A DNA stretch of 41,969 nucleotides from Ruminococcaceae bacterium UBA5401 (GCA_002409675.1 DHOB01000056.1:22116-64084), one strand, 5' to 3'; counted from the stretch's first letter, positions 15,807-24,971 are shown. The notes: a model not told the origin generated them from the sequence alone. Translations and numbers: made by a program.

Positions 15807-16466
15807 GTGACAGTGTTGAGTGTGTCCGCTGACAGCTTTGCAAAGAGGAGCGGCCTTCTGGCGCCGAGGCTGATCCGCGCGCTGCAGAGCAGAAATTTCG
15901 ACGCTTTTTACTGTAAAACCGCCGCGGAGGCCGCTGAAAAAGCCCTGTCGCTGATTCCGGAGGGCTCCACGGTCTCTTGGGGCGGTTCCGAAACCATACG
16001 GGAAATCGGCCTGCTCGACCGGGTCCGCAGGGGAAACTACAAGGTCATCGACCGCGCCGAGGCCGCCACGCCGGAGGAGCGGACAGAGCGGATGCGCCGT
16101 GCGCTGCTGTGCGACGTGTTCCTGACGAGCTTCAACGCCGTCAGCGAAGACGGCGTGCTGGTCAACGTGGACGGCGTGGGCAACCGGGTCGCCGCAATCG
16201 CCTTCGGCCCCAAAAGCGTGGTCGCCGTGGTGGGCATGAACAAGGTGTGCAAGACGCCGGAAGACGCGGAGCGCCGCGCCAGAACCTATGCGGCGCCCGT
16301 CAACGCGGCCCGGCTGTCCCTGAAAGGCACGCCCTGCACCGCCACCGGCGCGTGCGAAAACTGCAGGGCCGGCGAGTGCATCTGCTCCTATATCGTAAAG
16401 ACCCGCATGTGCAAGGTTCCCGGGCGCATCAAGGTCGTCCTGGTCGGGGAGCCGCTGGGCTTCTGA
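15807..16466 (+). CDS. LUD-domain (LutC/YkgG-like) protein
   Basis: About 217-219 residues of the LUD family (DUF162), related to the LutC subunit of lactate oxidation complexes. Marks are EGSTVSWGGSETIREIGLLD near residues 51-70, DVFLTSFNAVSEDGVLVNVDGVGNRVAAIAFGP in the middle, and a cysteine-rich segment CTATGACENCRAGECICS near the end that could bind an Fe-S cluster or zinc. No LutA or LutB gene is adjacent, so lactate oxidation is not implied. The start is uncertain: GTG 15807 overlaps the GGGGGTGA ribosome site, so GTG 15813 or TTG 15816 may be used. Confidence 0.8.
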   Translation: MTVLSVSADSFAKRSGLLAPRLIRALQSRNFDAFYCKTAAEAAEKALSLIPEGSTVSWGGSETIREIGLLDRVRRGNYKVIDRAEAATPEERTERMRRALLCDVFLTSFNAVSEDGVLVNVDGVGNRVAAIAFGPKSVVAVVGMNKVCKTPEDAERRARTYAAPVNAARLSLKGTPCTATGACENCRAGECICSYIVKTRMCKVPGRIKVVLVGEPLGF

Positions 16467-16485
16467 AAAGCCGGCGCACGGCGGT

Positions 16486-19197
16486 TTACCCGTCGACATG
16501 CACTTCCGCCGCCTGCAGGGTGAAGCCGAACACCGTGCCCCGCGGGACGTTGTCCCTGACGTAGATGGTCCCCCCGTGCGCGTGGAGAATCGCCCGGCAC
16601 AGGTACAGGCCGAGCCCGAGCCCGCGGCGGCCGTCCCCGCCGGCGTTGCCGGCCGTGTAAAACATGTCGAACAGCCGGGCCTTCGCCCCGTCCGGGATGC
16701 CGGGGCCGTCGTCCGCGATTTCGACCCGGACGGCGCCGCCGTCGCGCTTTGCCGAAACGGTGATGTGGGAGCCCTTCTGGGTGTATTTCACCGCGTTGTC
16801 CACAATGTTGATGATGACCTGGATGATGAGCCGGGCATCCATTTTCGCCATTAAAAACTCGTCGCTCAAGGCGATGCGGATGTGGTGCTCTTTGCCGTTC
16901 CGGTTGATGTGGCGCAGGGCCTCGTCGATCACGTCCTCCAGAAGCTCGGGCTGCAGGTTCAGCTTGATTTTCCCGTTCTCTATCCGGGTGATGGAAAGAA
17001 GGTTTTCGACCAGCTCAATCAGCCACATGGAATCGTCGTAGATATCGGTGTAGATGCCCTGTTTCTGCTCTTCGCTCAGGACTTTGGAGTTTTTCATCAG
17101 CACGCCCGCATTGCCGGAAATGCTGGTGAGCGGGGTGCGCAGATCGTGGGAGATGGTCCTCAGCAGATTGGCCCGCAGCTTTTCCTGCTGCATCTGCACG
17201 GAGATGCGCTTCTGCGTTTGGTTCAGCCGCTCTTTTTCGAGCGCCAGCGCGCACTCCCCCAGCATGGCGATGGTCAGGCTTTTCTCAAACGCCTCCAGCG
17301 GGGCCTCCCGGTCCATCGCGACCGCCGCGACGGCGAGGACCGTGTTGCCGCCGCGCACCGCGAGGTACAGGCATCTGGCGGCGGAAAGGGTGTTGGTGGT
17401 GGCGCCCGCGTGCTTGTTGTTCTTGTAGACCCACTCGGCCACCGCGCGCTCCTCGGTGCCGAGGCACGCCTGCGGGTCCTGCGCCGGATTTTCCTTGGGG
17501 AACACGATGGGCTCCGAAAGCGCGTTTTGGCGCACGGGGTAGAAAATCACGGTCCGGTCCAGGAGTTTGACCATCTGGCGCGCCGTCGCGCGGAGGATTT
17601 CCTCCTCGTTTTTCGCCTGCTGCAGCTTGCGGCTGGTCTCCAGCAGAACTTCGGTGCGGTAGGCCTTCTGCGCCGACTGGCGCGCCTGCTTTTTGACCCG
17701 GCGGGTCAGGGCGCTGGTGATGAGCGCCGCGGACAGCATCACGAGAAAGCTGACCGGGTACCCCGAAAGATAGGACCACAGCGGCAGGCGGGGCGTGAGA
17801 AACATCAGGTCGAAGAGATGCATGCTTAAAAACGCCAGCACCGTGCTGTAAACCCAGCTGTTGGTGACCATGGCGTCCACCAGGACGCCGAGGATATACA
17901 CGGTGATGAGGTTGGCGTCGTCCAGGCCCAGCGAGGCGAACCAGAACGCAATCAGCGTGCAGAGGGCCAGAAGGGCCGCGGATTTGGCGGCGTCCGCAAA
18001 AGACAGCCGCGGCGGCCTCGTGAACCTCGGCGCTCTGCCGCGGCGCGCGGGCTGCGTGTCCGGAATGATGTAGATGTCGAGGTTCGGCGCGAGCGAAATC
18101 AGCTTGTCTACAAAGCCGGATTTCCGGCGTCCCCCCTTGAGGTGGCCGGTCCGCCCCATCACAATCTTCGAGACGCGGCTCACCTTGGCATACTCCGCAA
18201 TCTGCTCGGGGATATCCTCCCCGTAAACGGTCGCAATCTGCGCGCCGAGCTGCTCGGCCAGCCGCAGGTTGCCCCGCAGGGCCGCCCTGTTCGCGCCCTC
18301 CAGCTCGCGGGTGCCCGGCGTCTCCACAAACAGCGCCGTAAAGGCGCCGTGAAAGGCGTCCGCCATCCGGGCCGCCGCCCGCACGACCTTGGCGTTGGAA
18401 GGGGCCGAAGACAGGCAGACCAGGATGTGCTCCTTTCCGTAGGAGGCGGGGCCCCCGTCCGCCGCCCTGCCCCGGAGCGCGCGCTGCGCGGCGGCCCGGC
18501 TGCTCTGGTCGGCGGCATAGCGCAGCGCGACCTCGCGCAGGGCGGTCAGCTTCTCCCGCGTGAAAGAATGCCGCAGCGCCCGCCGGGCCTTGTTCTTCCG
18601 GTAAACCTCTCCCTTCTGCAGGCGGTCTATCAGAGCATCCGGCGCAATGTCCACCAGCTCCACCTGATCGGCCCGGTCGAAGACGCTGTCCGGGATGCGC
18701 TCCCGGACGGCGGCGCCCGTAATCGAGACGACGATGTCGTTCAGGCTCTCCACATGCCGGATGTCGACGGTCGTATAGACGCTGATGCCCGCCTGCAGAA
18801 GTTCCTCCACATCCTGGTACCGCTTTTTATGCCGGCAGCCCCTCGCGTTGGTATGGGCCAGGTCGTCCACCAGGACGATTTCCGGCCTGCGCCGGAGGGC
18901 GCCGTCCAGGTCAAACTCCTTCCGCTCCGCGCCTGCGCCCGGTATCTTCAGCGGCGGCAGGACCTCCAGCCCCTTCAGAAGGGCCGCCGTCGCGGGGCGG
19001 CCGTGGGGCTCGACATAGCCCGCGGCGACGTCCGCGCCGTTTTTCCGGTCCCCGCGCGCGTCGCCGAGCATGGCAAAGGTCTTGCCGACGCCGGCGGCAT
19101 AGCCGAGGTAGATGCGGAGCCTGCCGCGCGGCTTTTTCGCCGGCAGGGCGGAAAGCTGCCGGAGCAGGGCGTCTGGGTCCGTCTGATGAATGGCCAT
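16486..19197 (-). CDS. kdpD: KdpD-type osmosensitive K+ sensor histidine kinase (no adjacent kdpE)
   Basis: A 903-residue protein with the whole KdpD plan. The N-terminal KdpD domain has Walker A in LGYAAGVGKTFAML and PEIVLVDDLAHTNARG. A USP-like domain (about 240-360) follows, then four membrane segments (about 400-500), a GAF-like region, HisKA with SHDLRTPLTSISGNAG, and HATPase with NAVKYT and GLGLGLYLCRAI. Start ATG 19197 has AAAGGAG upstream; TTG/CTG extensions do not. Known KdpD senses K+ limitation and, in Firmicutes, can bind c-di-AMP. KdpE and kdpFABC are not nearby; a P-type ATPase and two TrkA proteins are encoded divergently. Its response regulator is therefore unknown. Confidence 0.9.
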   Translation of the reverse strand: MAIHQTDPDALLRQLSALPAKKPRGRLRIYLGYAAGVGKTFAMLGDARGDRKNGADVAAGYVEPHGRPATAALLKGLEVLPPLKIPGAGAERKEFDLDGALRRRPEIVLVDDLAHTNARGCRHKKRYQDVEELLQAGISVYTTVDIRHVESLNDIVVSITGAAVRERIPDSVFDRADQVELVDIAPDALIDRLQKGEVYRKNKARRALRHSFTREKLTALREVALRYAADQSSRAAAQRALRGRAADGGPASYGKEHILVCLSSAPSNAKVVRAAARMADAFHGAFTALFVETPGTRELEGANRAALRGNLRLAEQLGAQIATVYGEDIPEQIAEYAKVSRVSKIVMGRTGHLKGGRRKSGFVDKLISLAPNLDIYIIPDTQPARRGRAPRFTRPPRLSFADAAKSAALLALCTLIAFWFASLGLDDANLITVYILGVLVDAMVTNSWVYSTVLAFLSMHLFDLMFLTPRLPLWSYLSGYPVSFLVMLSAALITSALTRRVKKQARQSAQKAYRTEVLLETSRKLQQAKNEEEILRATARQMVKLLDRTVIFYPVRQNALSEPIVFPKENPAQDPQACLGTEERAVAEWVYKNNKHAGATTNTLSAARCLYLAVRGGNTVLAVAAVAMDREAPLEAFEKSLTIAMLGECALALEKERLNQTQKRISVQMQQEKLRANLLRTISHDLRTPLTSISGNAGVLMKNSKVLSEEQKQGIYTDIYDDSMWLIELVENLLSITRIENGKIKLNLQPELLEDVIDEALRHINRNGKEHHIRIALSDEFLMAKMDARLIIQVIINIVDNAVKYTQKGSHITVSAKRDGGAVRVEIADDGPGIPDGAKARLFDMFYTAGNAGGDGRRGLGLGLYLCRAILHAHGGTIYVRDNVPRGTVFGFTLQAAEVHVDG

Positions 19198-19229
19198 TGC
19201 GCACGCTCCTTTCTCTCTCGTATCGAACC

Positions 19230-19258
19230 AGTATAGCATAAGAAGGCACCGGAAGCAA
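19230..19258 (-). promoter_or_regulatory. Promoter of kdpD
   Basis: On the minus strand TTGCTT (19253-19258), 17-bp spacer and TATACT (19230-19235), 33 bp before the start codon. Confidence 0.6.
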
Positions 19259-19277
19259 AGCCGCCCGCCCCGGCCGG

Positions 19278-19343
19278 TCTTAATGTAATCTTAATGCTTC
19301 GGCGGGAATCCGAACGCCGTCTTAACGGGAAAGGGCTTATACT
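19278..19343 (+). promoter_or_regulatory. TCTTAA(T/C)G direct repeats and promoter of the P-type ATPase operon
   Basis: TCTTAATG occurs at 19278-19285 and 19289-19296, an exact 11-bp period, and TCTTAACG at 19320-19327. OmpR/PhoB-family regulators, which include KdpE, bind direct repeats of about 11 bp. A TATACT (19338-19343) has no good -35 box, and the third repeat lies where the -35 would be, which fits an activated promoter. A further ~145 nt of leader reaches the ATPase start. Confidence 0.5.
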
Positions 19344-19485
19344 TGTTTCTATGATTCTCCGTTCCGGCCTTCCGGGGGAACGGTTTTCCCAGTGCCCGCG
19401 GGAATGCGGCATACGGAACGGGAATGAAAGGAAAATTCCGGGAAAGCATAGAACTGGGATAAGAAGGAGAGATTGAGGAATCGCA

Positions 19486-22311
19486 ATGAATACGATCGCA
19501 AATCAGACAAAAGACATACCGAAGCTCAGTGCTTCCGAGGTCTACCGGGCGCTTGGCACGGGGAGGGGCGGGCTGTCCGCCTCCGAAGCGCAGGCGCGGA
19601 TGCGCCAGTCGGGCAAAAACGTGCTGCCCACCCCGAAGGGCACGCCCATGATCTGGAGGTTCCTCTCCAATTTCACGCATCTGATGGCCATCCTGCTGTG
19701 GGTGGCGGGCGCCATCGCGCTGGTGGCGAAGCTGCCGGAGCTTGCGATTGCAATCTGGCTGGTCAACATCATCAACGGCGTGTTCAGCTTCTGGCAGGAG
19801 TTCCGCGCCGGGAAGGCGATCGAAGCCCTGAAAAAGCTGCTGCCCGCCTATGTGCGGGTGCTGCGAGACGGTCAGGAACAAAAACTGGTGGCGGAAGATC
19901 TGGTGCCGGGCGACGTGATTCTGCTCTCGGAGGGCGACCGCATCTCGGCGGACGCCCGCCTGGTGGTGGACAACGACCTGCGGGTAAACCAGTCCACGCT
20001 CACGGGCGAGTCGAACCCTGTGCGCAAGAACAGCGACGCGGTTCTCCGCGGCGACCTCACCCAGGTGGAGATGCCCAACATGGTGTTCGCCGGGACGACC
20101 ATTTCTTCCGGAACCGGCAGGGCCGTGGTCTGCGGAACCGGCTCGCATACGGAGTTCGGCAAAATCGCCAGCCTGACCCAGAATGTGAAGGATAAACCCA
20201 GCCCCCTGCAGCTCGAAATCGGGGACCTCACCAAAAAAGTCTCCATCATTTCGGTCAGCATCGGCGCGGTTTTCTTCGTGCTGGCCATTTTCCTGGCGAA
20301 GAATTCGCCGGTCGCCGCATTTATCTTCGCGCTGGGCATGATTGTGGCGTTCATCCCGGAGGGGCTGCTGCCCACCGTGACGCTGTCGCTGGCAATGGCC
20401 GTGCAGCGCATGGCGAAGCGGAACGCGCTGATCAAGCGGCTCTCCTCAGTTGAGACGCTCGGGTGCGCGACGGCCATCTGCACCGACAAGACCGGCACGC
20501 TGACGCAGAACGAAATGACCGTCAGCAACGTCTGGATGGACGGGCAGGACATGGAAGTCACCGGCGTCGGGTACGACGCCTCGGCCGGGAAAATCGTAAA
20601 AGGCGGCCGGCCGGTCGCCGGAACCGGCGACCTGGCGGAGCTGCTGACGACGGCGGCGCTGTGCTGCGACGCCCGGCTGCTCCCGCCGGAAGAAAAGGGC
20701 GGCCGGTTCACCGTGCTCGGCGACCCGACCGAAGCCGCGCTCCTCGTCGTCGCGCAGAAAGGCGGCCTGAGCCTGAAACAACTGAACGCCAACCTTCCGC
20801 GGCTGCGCGAACTTCCCTTTGACTCGGAGCGCAAGCGGATGACAACCATCCACCAGCCGGCAGGCAGGCCGAGGGTCGCGTTTGTGAAAGGCGCCCCCAA
20901 GGAAGTGCTGGAGCTCTGCACGCACATGAAGCATAACGGAAGCACCGTCCTCTTCACAAAAGAAGATTTTCAAAAGGTCATGGACGTCAACGACCAATAT
21001 GCGCGGAACGGCCTGCGCGTGCTGGCCGTGGCGGCCCGCAGCTTGGACGGCAGCGCGGCGCTGCCCACGAGCCTGAGCGAATATACGCCGGAGCTCGTGG
21101 AGCGGGACCTGACCTTCCTCGGGCTGGTCGCCATGGTGGACCCGCCGCGGCCCGACGTGGCCAGCGCCGTGAAGGAGTGCCACAACGCCGGCATCCGCAT
21201 CATCATGATGACCGGCGACTACGGCCTTACGGCGGAGAGCATCGCGCGCCGGATCGGCATCATCCAGGGGGACCATCCCCGCATCGTCACCGGCATGGGG
21301 CTGCAGAAAATGAAGCCGGAAGAGCTCAAAGAGGCGCTGAAGGGCGAAGTGATTTTCGCGCGCGTCGCCCCCGAGCAGAAACTGCAGGTCGTCGACGCCC
21401 TGCAGGAAATGGGGGAGATCGTCGCCGTGACCGGCGACGGCGTGAACGACTCGCCGGCGCTTAAGAAGGCGGATATCGGCGTCGCCATGGGCATCACGGG
21501 CACGGACGTGGCCAAGGAAGCCGCCGACATGATTCTGACGGACGACAACTTCGCCTCCATCGTCCACGCGATTGAGGAAGGTCGGGCCGTTTACAGCAAC
21601 ATCCGGAAGTTTGTGACATACATCTTTACCAGCAACGTGCCGGAAGCGATGCCGTCCGCCTTCTATCTGCTCTCGCGCGGGGCGATTCCCCTGCCGCTGA
21701 CCATCATGCAGGTGCTTTCCATCGACCTCGGCACGGATATGGTCCCGGCAATGGGCCTCGGCGTAGAGGCGCCCGAGGCCGGCGTGATGGACGTTCCGCC
21801 CCGCTCCAGGAAAGAATCCCTGGTGAATAAAAACCTGATTCTGCGGGCGTTCGTCTGGTACGGGCTGCTGGAATCCGCCGCCTGCATGGCCGGATATTTC
21901 TTCCTGAACTGGCTGCACGGCTGGCCCGGCGCGCCGCTCGCCTCCGCCGGCACCGCTTACCGGGCGGCGACGACCATGACGTTTGCGGCGACCGTATTTG
22001 CTCAAATCGGCATGGTGTTCAACTGCCGGACGGAGCGGACCTCCGTGTTCAGGAGGGGCCTGTTCAGCAACCGGATGATTTTGTTCGGCGTCGCGGTCGA
22101 GCTCGCCATCGTGGCCCTGTGGTGCTATCTGCCGTTCGAAGGCGTGCACGCCCTGTTCAACACGGCGCCGCTGGGCTGGAGGGAATGGCTGTTCCTGATC
22201 GTCATACCGCCGGTGATGCTGCTTGTGGAAGAACTGCGCAAACTGTTTCTCCGCCGCCATGAGCGGAAGAAGAAACATGAAGATAAAACGAAGGGGGAAC
22301 TCGCAGGATGA
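19486..22311 (+). CDS. P-type cation ATPase, type II, Na+,K+-ATPase-like
   Basis: A 941-residue pump. The cation-ATPase N-terminus (LSASEVYRALGTGRGGLSASEA) is followed by the actuator TGES, M4 with VAFIPEGLLPTVTLSLA, the phosphorylation site CTDKTGTLTQ, the nucleotide domain (KGAPKEVLELC), MTGDYGLTAESIA, and the hinge VTGDGVNDSPALKKADIGVAMG. M5 has SNVPEAMP and M6 has IDLGTDMVPA. The PEGLL and DLGTDMVPA motifs are those of animal Na+,K+- and H+,K+-ATPases rather than the SERCA-type. Direction and ion are not provable from sequence; K+ or Na+ is favoured by the neighbours. It is the first gene of a three-gene operon with two TrkA proteins; the downstream start overlaps by 4 bp. Confidence 0.9.
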   Translation: MNTIANQTKDIPKLSASEVYRALGTGRGGLSASEAQARMRQSGKNVLPTPKGTPMIWRFLSNFTHLMAILLWVAGAIALVAKLPELAIAIWLVNIINGVFSFWQEFRAGKAIEALKKLLPAYVRVLRDGQEQKLVAEDLVPGDVILLSEGDRISADARLVVDNDLRVNQSTLTGESNPVRKNSDAVLRGDLTQVEMPNMVFAGTTISSGTGRAVVCGTGSHTEFGKIASLTQNVKDKPSPLQLEIGDLTKKVSIISVSIGAVFFVLAIFLAKNSPVAAFIFALGMIVAFIPEGLLPTVTLSLAMAVQRMAKRNALIKRLSSVETLGCATAICTDKTGTLTQNEMTVSNVWMDGQDMEVTGVGYDASAGKIVKGGRPVAGTGDLAELLTTAALCCDARLLPPEEKGGRFTVLGDPTEAALLVVAQKGGLSLKQLNANLPRLRELPFDSERKRMTTIHQPAGRPRVAFVKGAPKEVLELCTHMKHNGSTVLFTKEDFQKVMDVNDQYARNGLRVLAVAARSLDGSAALPTSLSEYTPELVERDLTFLGLVAMVDPPRPDVASAVKECHNAGIRIIMMTGDYGLTAESIARRIGIIQGDHPRIVTGMGLQKMKPEELKEALKGEVIFARVAPEQKLQVVDALQEMGEIVAVTGDGVNDSPALKKADIGVAMGITGTDVAKEAADMILTDDNFASIVHAIEEGRAVYSNIRKFVTYIFTSNVPEAMPSAFYLLSRGAIPLPLTIMQVLSIDLGTDMVPAMGLGVEAPEAGVMDVPPRSRKESLVNKNLILRAFVWYGLLESAACMAGYFFLNWLHGWPGAPLASAGTAYRAATTMTFAATVFAQIGMVFNCRTERTSVFRRGLFSNRMILFGVAVELAIVALWCYLPFEGVHALFNTAPLGWREWLFLIVIPPVMLLVEELRKLFLRRHERKKKHEDKTKGELAG

Positions 22312-22976
22312 AAATCATAGTCGTGGGCTGCGGGCGCAACGGCTCCGGCCTTGCCCGGGCGCTCAGCAAAATCGGGCACGACGTCACGGTGATCGACTTA
22401 AACGCCGCCGCATTCGCGCTGCTCGGGAAGGACTTCCGCGGCAAGACCGTTCTGGGCGTCGGCTTTGACCGGGACGTTCTGCAGAAAGCGGAAATCGACC
22501 GGACCGACGCGGTGGCCGCCTTTACCACCAGCGACGAGTCCAACGCGGTCATCGCCCGCATGGCGCGGGAAATCTACCATGTGCCGAAGGTCGTGGCAAG
22601 GCTCTACGACCGCAGAAAAGCCGAAATCTACAAGCGGCTCGGCATCCAGACTCTGTCTTCCACGACATGGGGAATCAAGCGGGCGGTGGATATTCTTTCG
22701 TATTCCCCGCTGGACGCGGTGTTCACCTTCGGGAACGGCGACGTGGAGATGGTCAAGATCGAGGTTCCTTCCCTGATTGCCGGTCACCGGGTCAAAGACC
22801 TGACGGTCCCCGGGGACATCCACGTGGTCGCCATCGAGCGCAGCAATCAGACAATCCTGCCGACGGCCGGAACCGTTTTCCGTCGGGGAGACATGCTTTA
22901 TATCGCCGCGGCCGTCGCAGCAGGCGGCCAGCTGAAAAGGCTGTTGGGCCTGAGCGGAGAGGGGATATACAGATGA
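22308..22976 (+). CDS. TrkA-type K+ transport regulatory protein (RCK N and C domains), first copy
   Basis: A 222-residue protein with an NAD(H)-binding Rossmann domain (MKIIVVGCGRNGSGLARALS, acidic VIDLN at the end of strand 2) and a C-terminal RCK_C/TrkA_C domain (about 140-215: VEMVKIEVPSLIAGHRVKDL, GDMLYIAA). Such proteins form rings that gate Trk/Ktr K+ channels in response to NAD(H), ATP or c-di-AMP. No TrkH/KtrB channel gene is in the window. Coupling to the ATPase gene (ATGA overlap) suggests that it may regulate the pump, which is inference. The next gene is a paralogue. Confidence 0.88.
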   Translation: MKIIVVGCGRNGSGLARALSKIGHDVTVIDLNAAAFALLGKDFRGKTVLGVGFDRDVLQKAEIDRTDAVAAFTTSDESNAVIARMAREIYHVPKVVARLYDRRKAEIYKRLGIQTLSSTTWGIKRAVDILSYSPLDAVFTFGNGDVEMVKIEVPSLIAGHRVKDLTVPGDIHVVAIERSNQTILPTAGTVFRRGDMLYIAAAVAAGGQLKRLLGLSGEGIYR

Positions 22977-23641
22977 AGATTATTGTAGTCGGCGGGGGGC
23001 AGGTCGGCGCCTATCTGGCGTCGCTGCTCACGGAGCGCGGGCATGAAGTGAAAATCATGGAGGTCAAGGAGCCGCGGGTCAAAATCCTGAGGAAAAGCTT
23101 CCCCGAAGGCTCCGTGCTCCTCGGGGACGGGGCGGACCCCAAGACGCTGGAGGCCGCCGGGGTGCGCCATACCGACGTGGTGGCCGCCGTGACCGGCCTG
23201 GATGAAACCAACCTGGTGATTTCGACCCTGGCCAAGCTGGAATACGGCGTGCGCCGGGTGGTGGCGCGGGTGAACAACCCCAAGAACGCCTGGCTTTTCA
23301 CCCCCGTGATGGGCGTGGACGCCGCCCTCAACCAGGCCGACGTGATGGCGCACCTGGTCGCCGAAGAGATGTCCATGGGCGACATGATGACGCTGCTGAA
23401 ACTGCACGGGGGCAAATACTCCCTCGTGGAGCGTCTGGTCGGCTCCTCTTCCCCGATTGCCGGCAAGGCCCTGCGCGACATTGCGCTGCCCAGGGAATGC
23501 GTGCTGGTCGCCCTGATCCGCAACTCCGACCTGCAGATTCCGCGCGGCGACACGGTGATCCAGGCCAACGACAAGCTGATTGCCATCACGCACGTCGACC
23601 AGCTCCAGAAGCTCGACAACATGCTCGGCGCCGAAGTGTAA
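22973..23641 (+). CDS. TrkA-type K+ transport regulatory protein, second copy
   Basis: A 222-residue paralogue of the preceding gene, overlapping its stop by 4 bp. It has the same plan: Rossmann start MKIIVVGGGQVGAYLASLL, DETNLVISTLAK and VVARVNNPKNAWLF in the NAD domain, and a TrkA_C domain ending in GDTVIQANDKLIAITHVDQL. The two copies differ clearly in sequence, so they may form a hetero-oligomeric ring. It is closest to classical CapA/TrkA proteins with NPKN. The operon ends with the terminator at 23714. Confidence 0.88.
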   Translation: MKIIVVGGGQVGAYLASLLTERGHEVKIMEVKEPRVKILRKSFPEGSVLLGDGADPKTLEAAGVRHTDVVAAVTGLDETNLVISTLAKLEYGVRRVVARVNNPKNAWLFTPVMGVDAALNQADVMAHLVAEEMSMGDMMTLLKLHGGKYSLVERLVGSSSPIAGKALRDIALPRECVLVALIRNSDLQIPRGDTVIQANDKLIAITHVDQLQKLDNMLGAEV

Positions 23642-23713
23642 AATCAGCTTAAGCCGAAGCACCGTCTTTTCCTTTCGGCGCGGGCATCTTCGCTGAAAAT
23701 AAATCGCTTTAAA

Positions 23714-23752
23714 AGGCCGCCCCTTCCGCATTTGGAAGGGGCGGCCTCTTTG
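23714..23752 (+). terminator. Terminator of the ATPase-trkA-trkA operon
   Basis: A 14-bp perfect stem (AGGCCGCCCCTTCC at 23714-23727 with 23734-23747) followed by CTTTGC. The minus-strand copy has TTTTAAAG, so it can also serve the converging aldo/keto reductase gene. Confidence 0.75.
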
Positions 23753-23787
23753 CGTTCAATACAGACAGATGGAGATTCAGCTTTGCA

Positions 23788-24717
23788 TCAGGGGACCTGA
23801 TTGCCGGCGGCGGTATAGATTTCCCACCATTCCGCGCGGGTGAGCTGGATTTCGGCCGCCTGCGCGCACGCCTTCAGCCGCTCCACATTCATGGTGCCCG
23901 TGACCGGCTGGATGTGCGCAGGGTGCCTCAAAATCCACGCGAGGGCGATGGTCGTGTCGGAGACGCCGTGTCTGGCCGCAATCCTGTCGATCGTGCGGTT
24001 CAGCTCCGGGAACTTGTCGCTGCCCAGGAACACGCCGTCGAAGAAGCCGTACTGGAACGGGGACCACGCCTGGACGGTGATGTCGTGCAGCCGGCAGTAG
24101 TCAAGGACGCTTCCGTCCCGGTCCACGGCGGCATCGGTTTCCATGTTGACGTTGACGCCGTTGGAAATCATGTTCGCATGGGCGACGCTGAGCTGAAGCT
24201 GGTTGACAAGGATCGGCTGCGACAGCGACTTCTTCAGGAGCTCAATCTGCATCGGTTTCTCGTTGGAAACGCCGAAGTTGCGGACCTTTCCGGATCTTTT
24301 CAGGATGTCGAAAGCCTCCGCGACCTCGTCCGGGTCCGCCAGCGGGTCCGGCCGGTGCAGAAGCAGCACATCCAGATAATCGGTCTTCAGACGCCTGAGG
24401 CTCCCGTCGACCGCTTCGAGGATATGCTGTTTGGAAAAATCGTAAAACTTATCCGTTCCCTCCCTGCGGATGCCGCATTTCGACTGCAGAATAATTTTCT
24501 CGCGGATGCTGTCGTTCATGTGAATCGCATCCGCAAAGAACTCCTCGCACGCCCCGTTGTCATAAACATCCGCATGGTCGAAGAAATTCAGGCCCTGCTC
24601 CATCGCGGTGCGGATCAGCTTTTCCGCGCCGGCCTTGTCGAGGGACCGAATCCGCATACAGCCGACTGCAATCACCGGCACTCGTAAATTGGAGCCTCCC
24701 AGCTTCATCGTTCTCAT
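23788..24717 (-). CDS. Aldo/keto reductase
   Basis: A 309-residue TIM-barrel oxidoreductase of the YdhF-like group. The NADPH-dependent family marks are present: FFDHADVYDNGACEE with the catalytic Asp/Tyr (DHAD.Y), a lysine in IILQSKCG, LLHRPDPL with the catalytic His, RNFGVSN, and the cofactor-binding IQPVTGTMNVERL near the end. The start is set at ATG 24717, with GGGAG about 12 nt upstream; GTG 24726 is too close to it. It has its own promoter (24820-24847) and no clear functional neighbour. The substrate cannot be predicted. Confidence 0.9.
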   Translation of the reverse strand: MRTMKLGGSNLRVPVIAVGCMRIRSLDKAGAEKLIRTAMEQGLNFFDHADVYDNGACEEFFADAIHMNDSIREKIILQSKCGIRREGTDKFYDFSKQHILEAVDGSLRRLKTDYLDVLLLHRPDPLADPDEVAEAFDILKRSGKVRNFGVSNEKPMQIELLKKSLSQPILVNQLQLSVAHANMISNGVNVNMETDAAVDRDGSVLDYCRLHDITVQAWSPFQYGFFDGVFLGSDKFPELNRTIDRIAARHGVSDTTIALAWILRHPAHIQPVTGTMNVERLKACAQAAEIQLTRAEWWEIYTAAGNQVP

Positions 24718-24819
24718 CGTGCACACACTCCCTTTTGAATTGAATTTGCGGGAACCCTTTTGATGTATTTTGAAATCGGGCGGCCGGACGGGAATTTTTC
24801 CCTCCGCGCCTTCCTCTGT

Positions 24820-24847
24820 ATTTTACTATTTTAAGAATAAAAGTCAA
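24820..24847 (-). promoter_or_regulatory. Promoter of the aldo/keto reductase gene
   Basis: On the minus strand TTGACT (24842-24847), 16-bp spacer, TAAAAT (24820-24825). The leader is about 100 nt. Confidence 0.55.
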
Positions 24848-24971
24848 TTCCCACGCCGCGCCGTCCGGATATGAAACACCGGGCTTTGAAAAGGCTTCCT
24901 GCGCCCCAAAGTCCGGTTTGAAAAGCGAGATTTTATGGATGAAAATTTCGTACAGTGCCGCGGAAGCCCTT

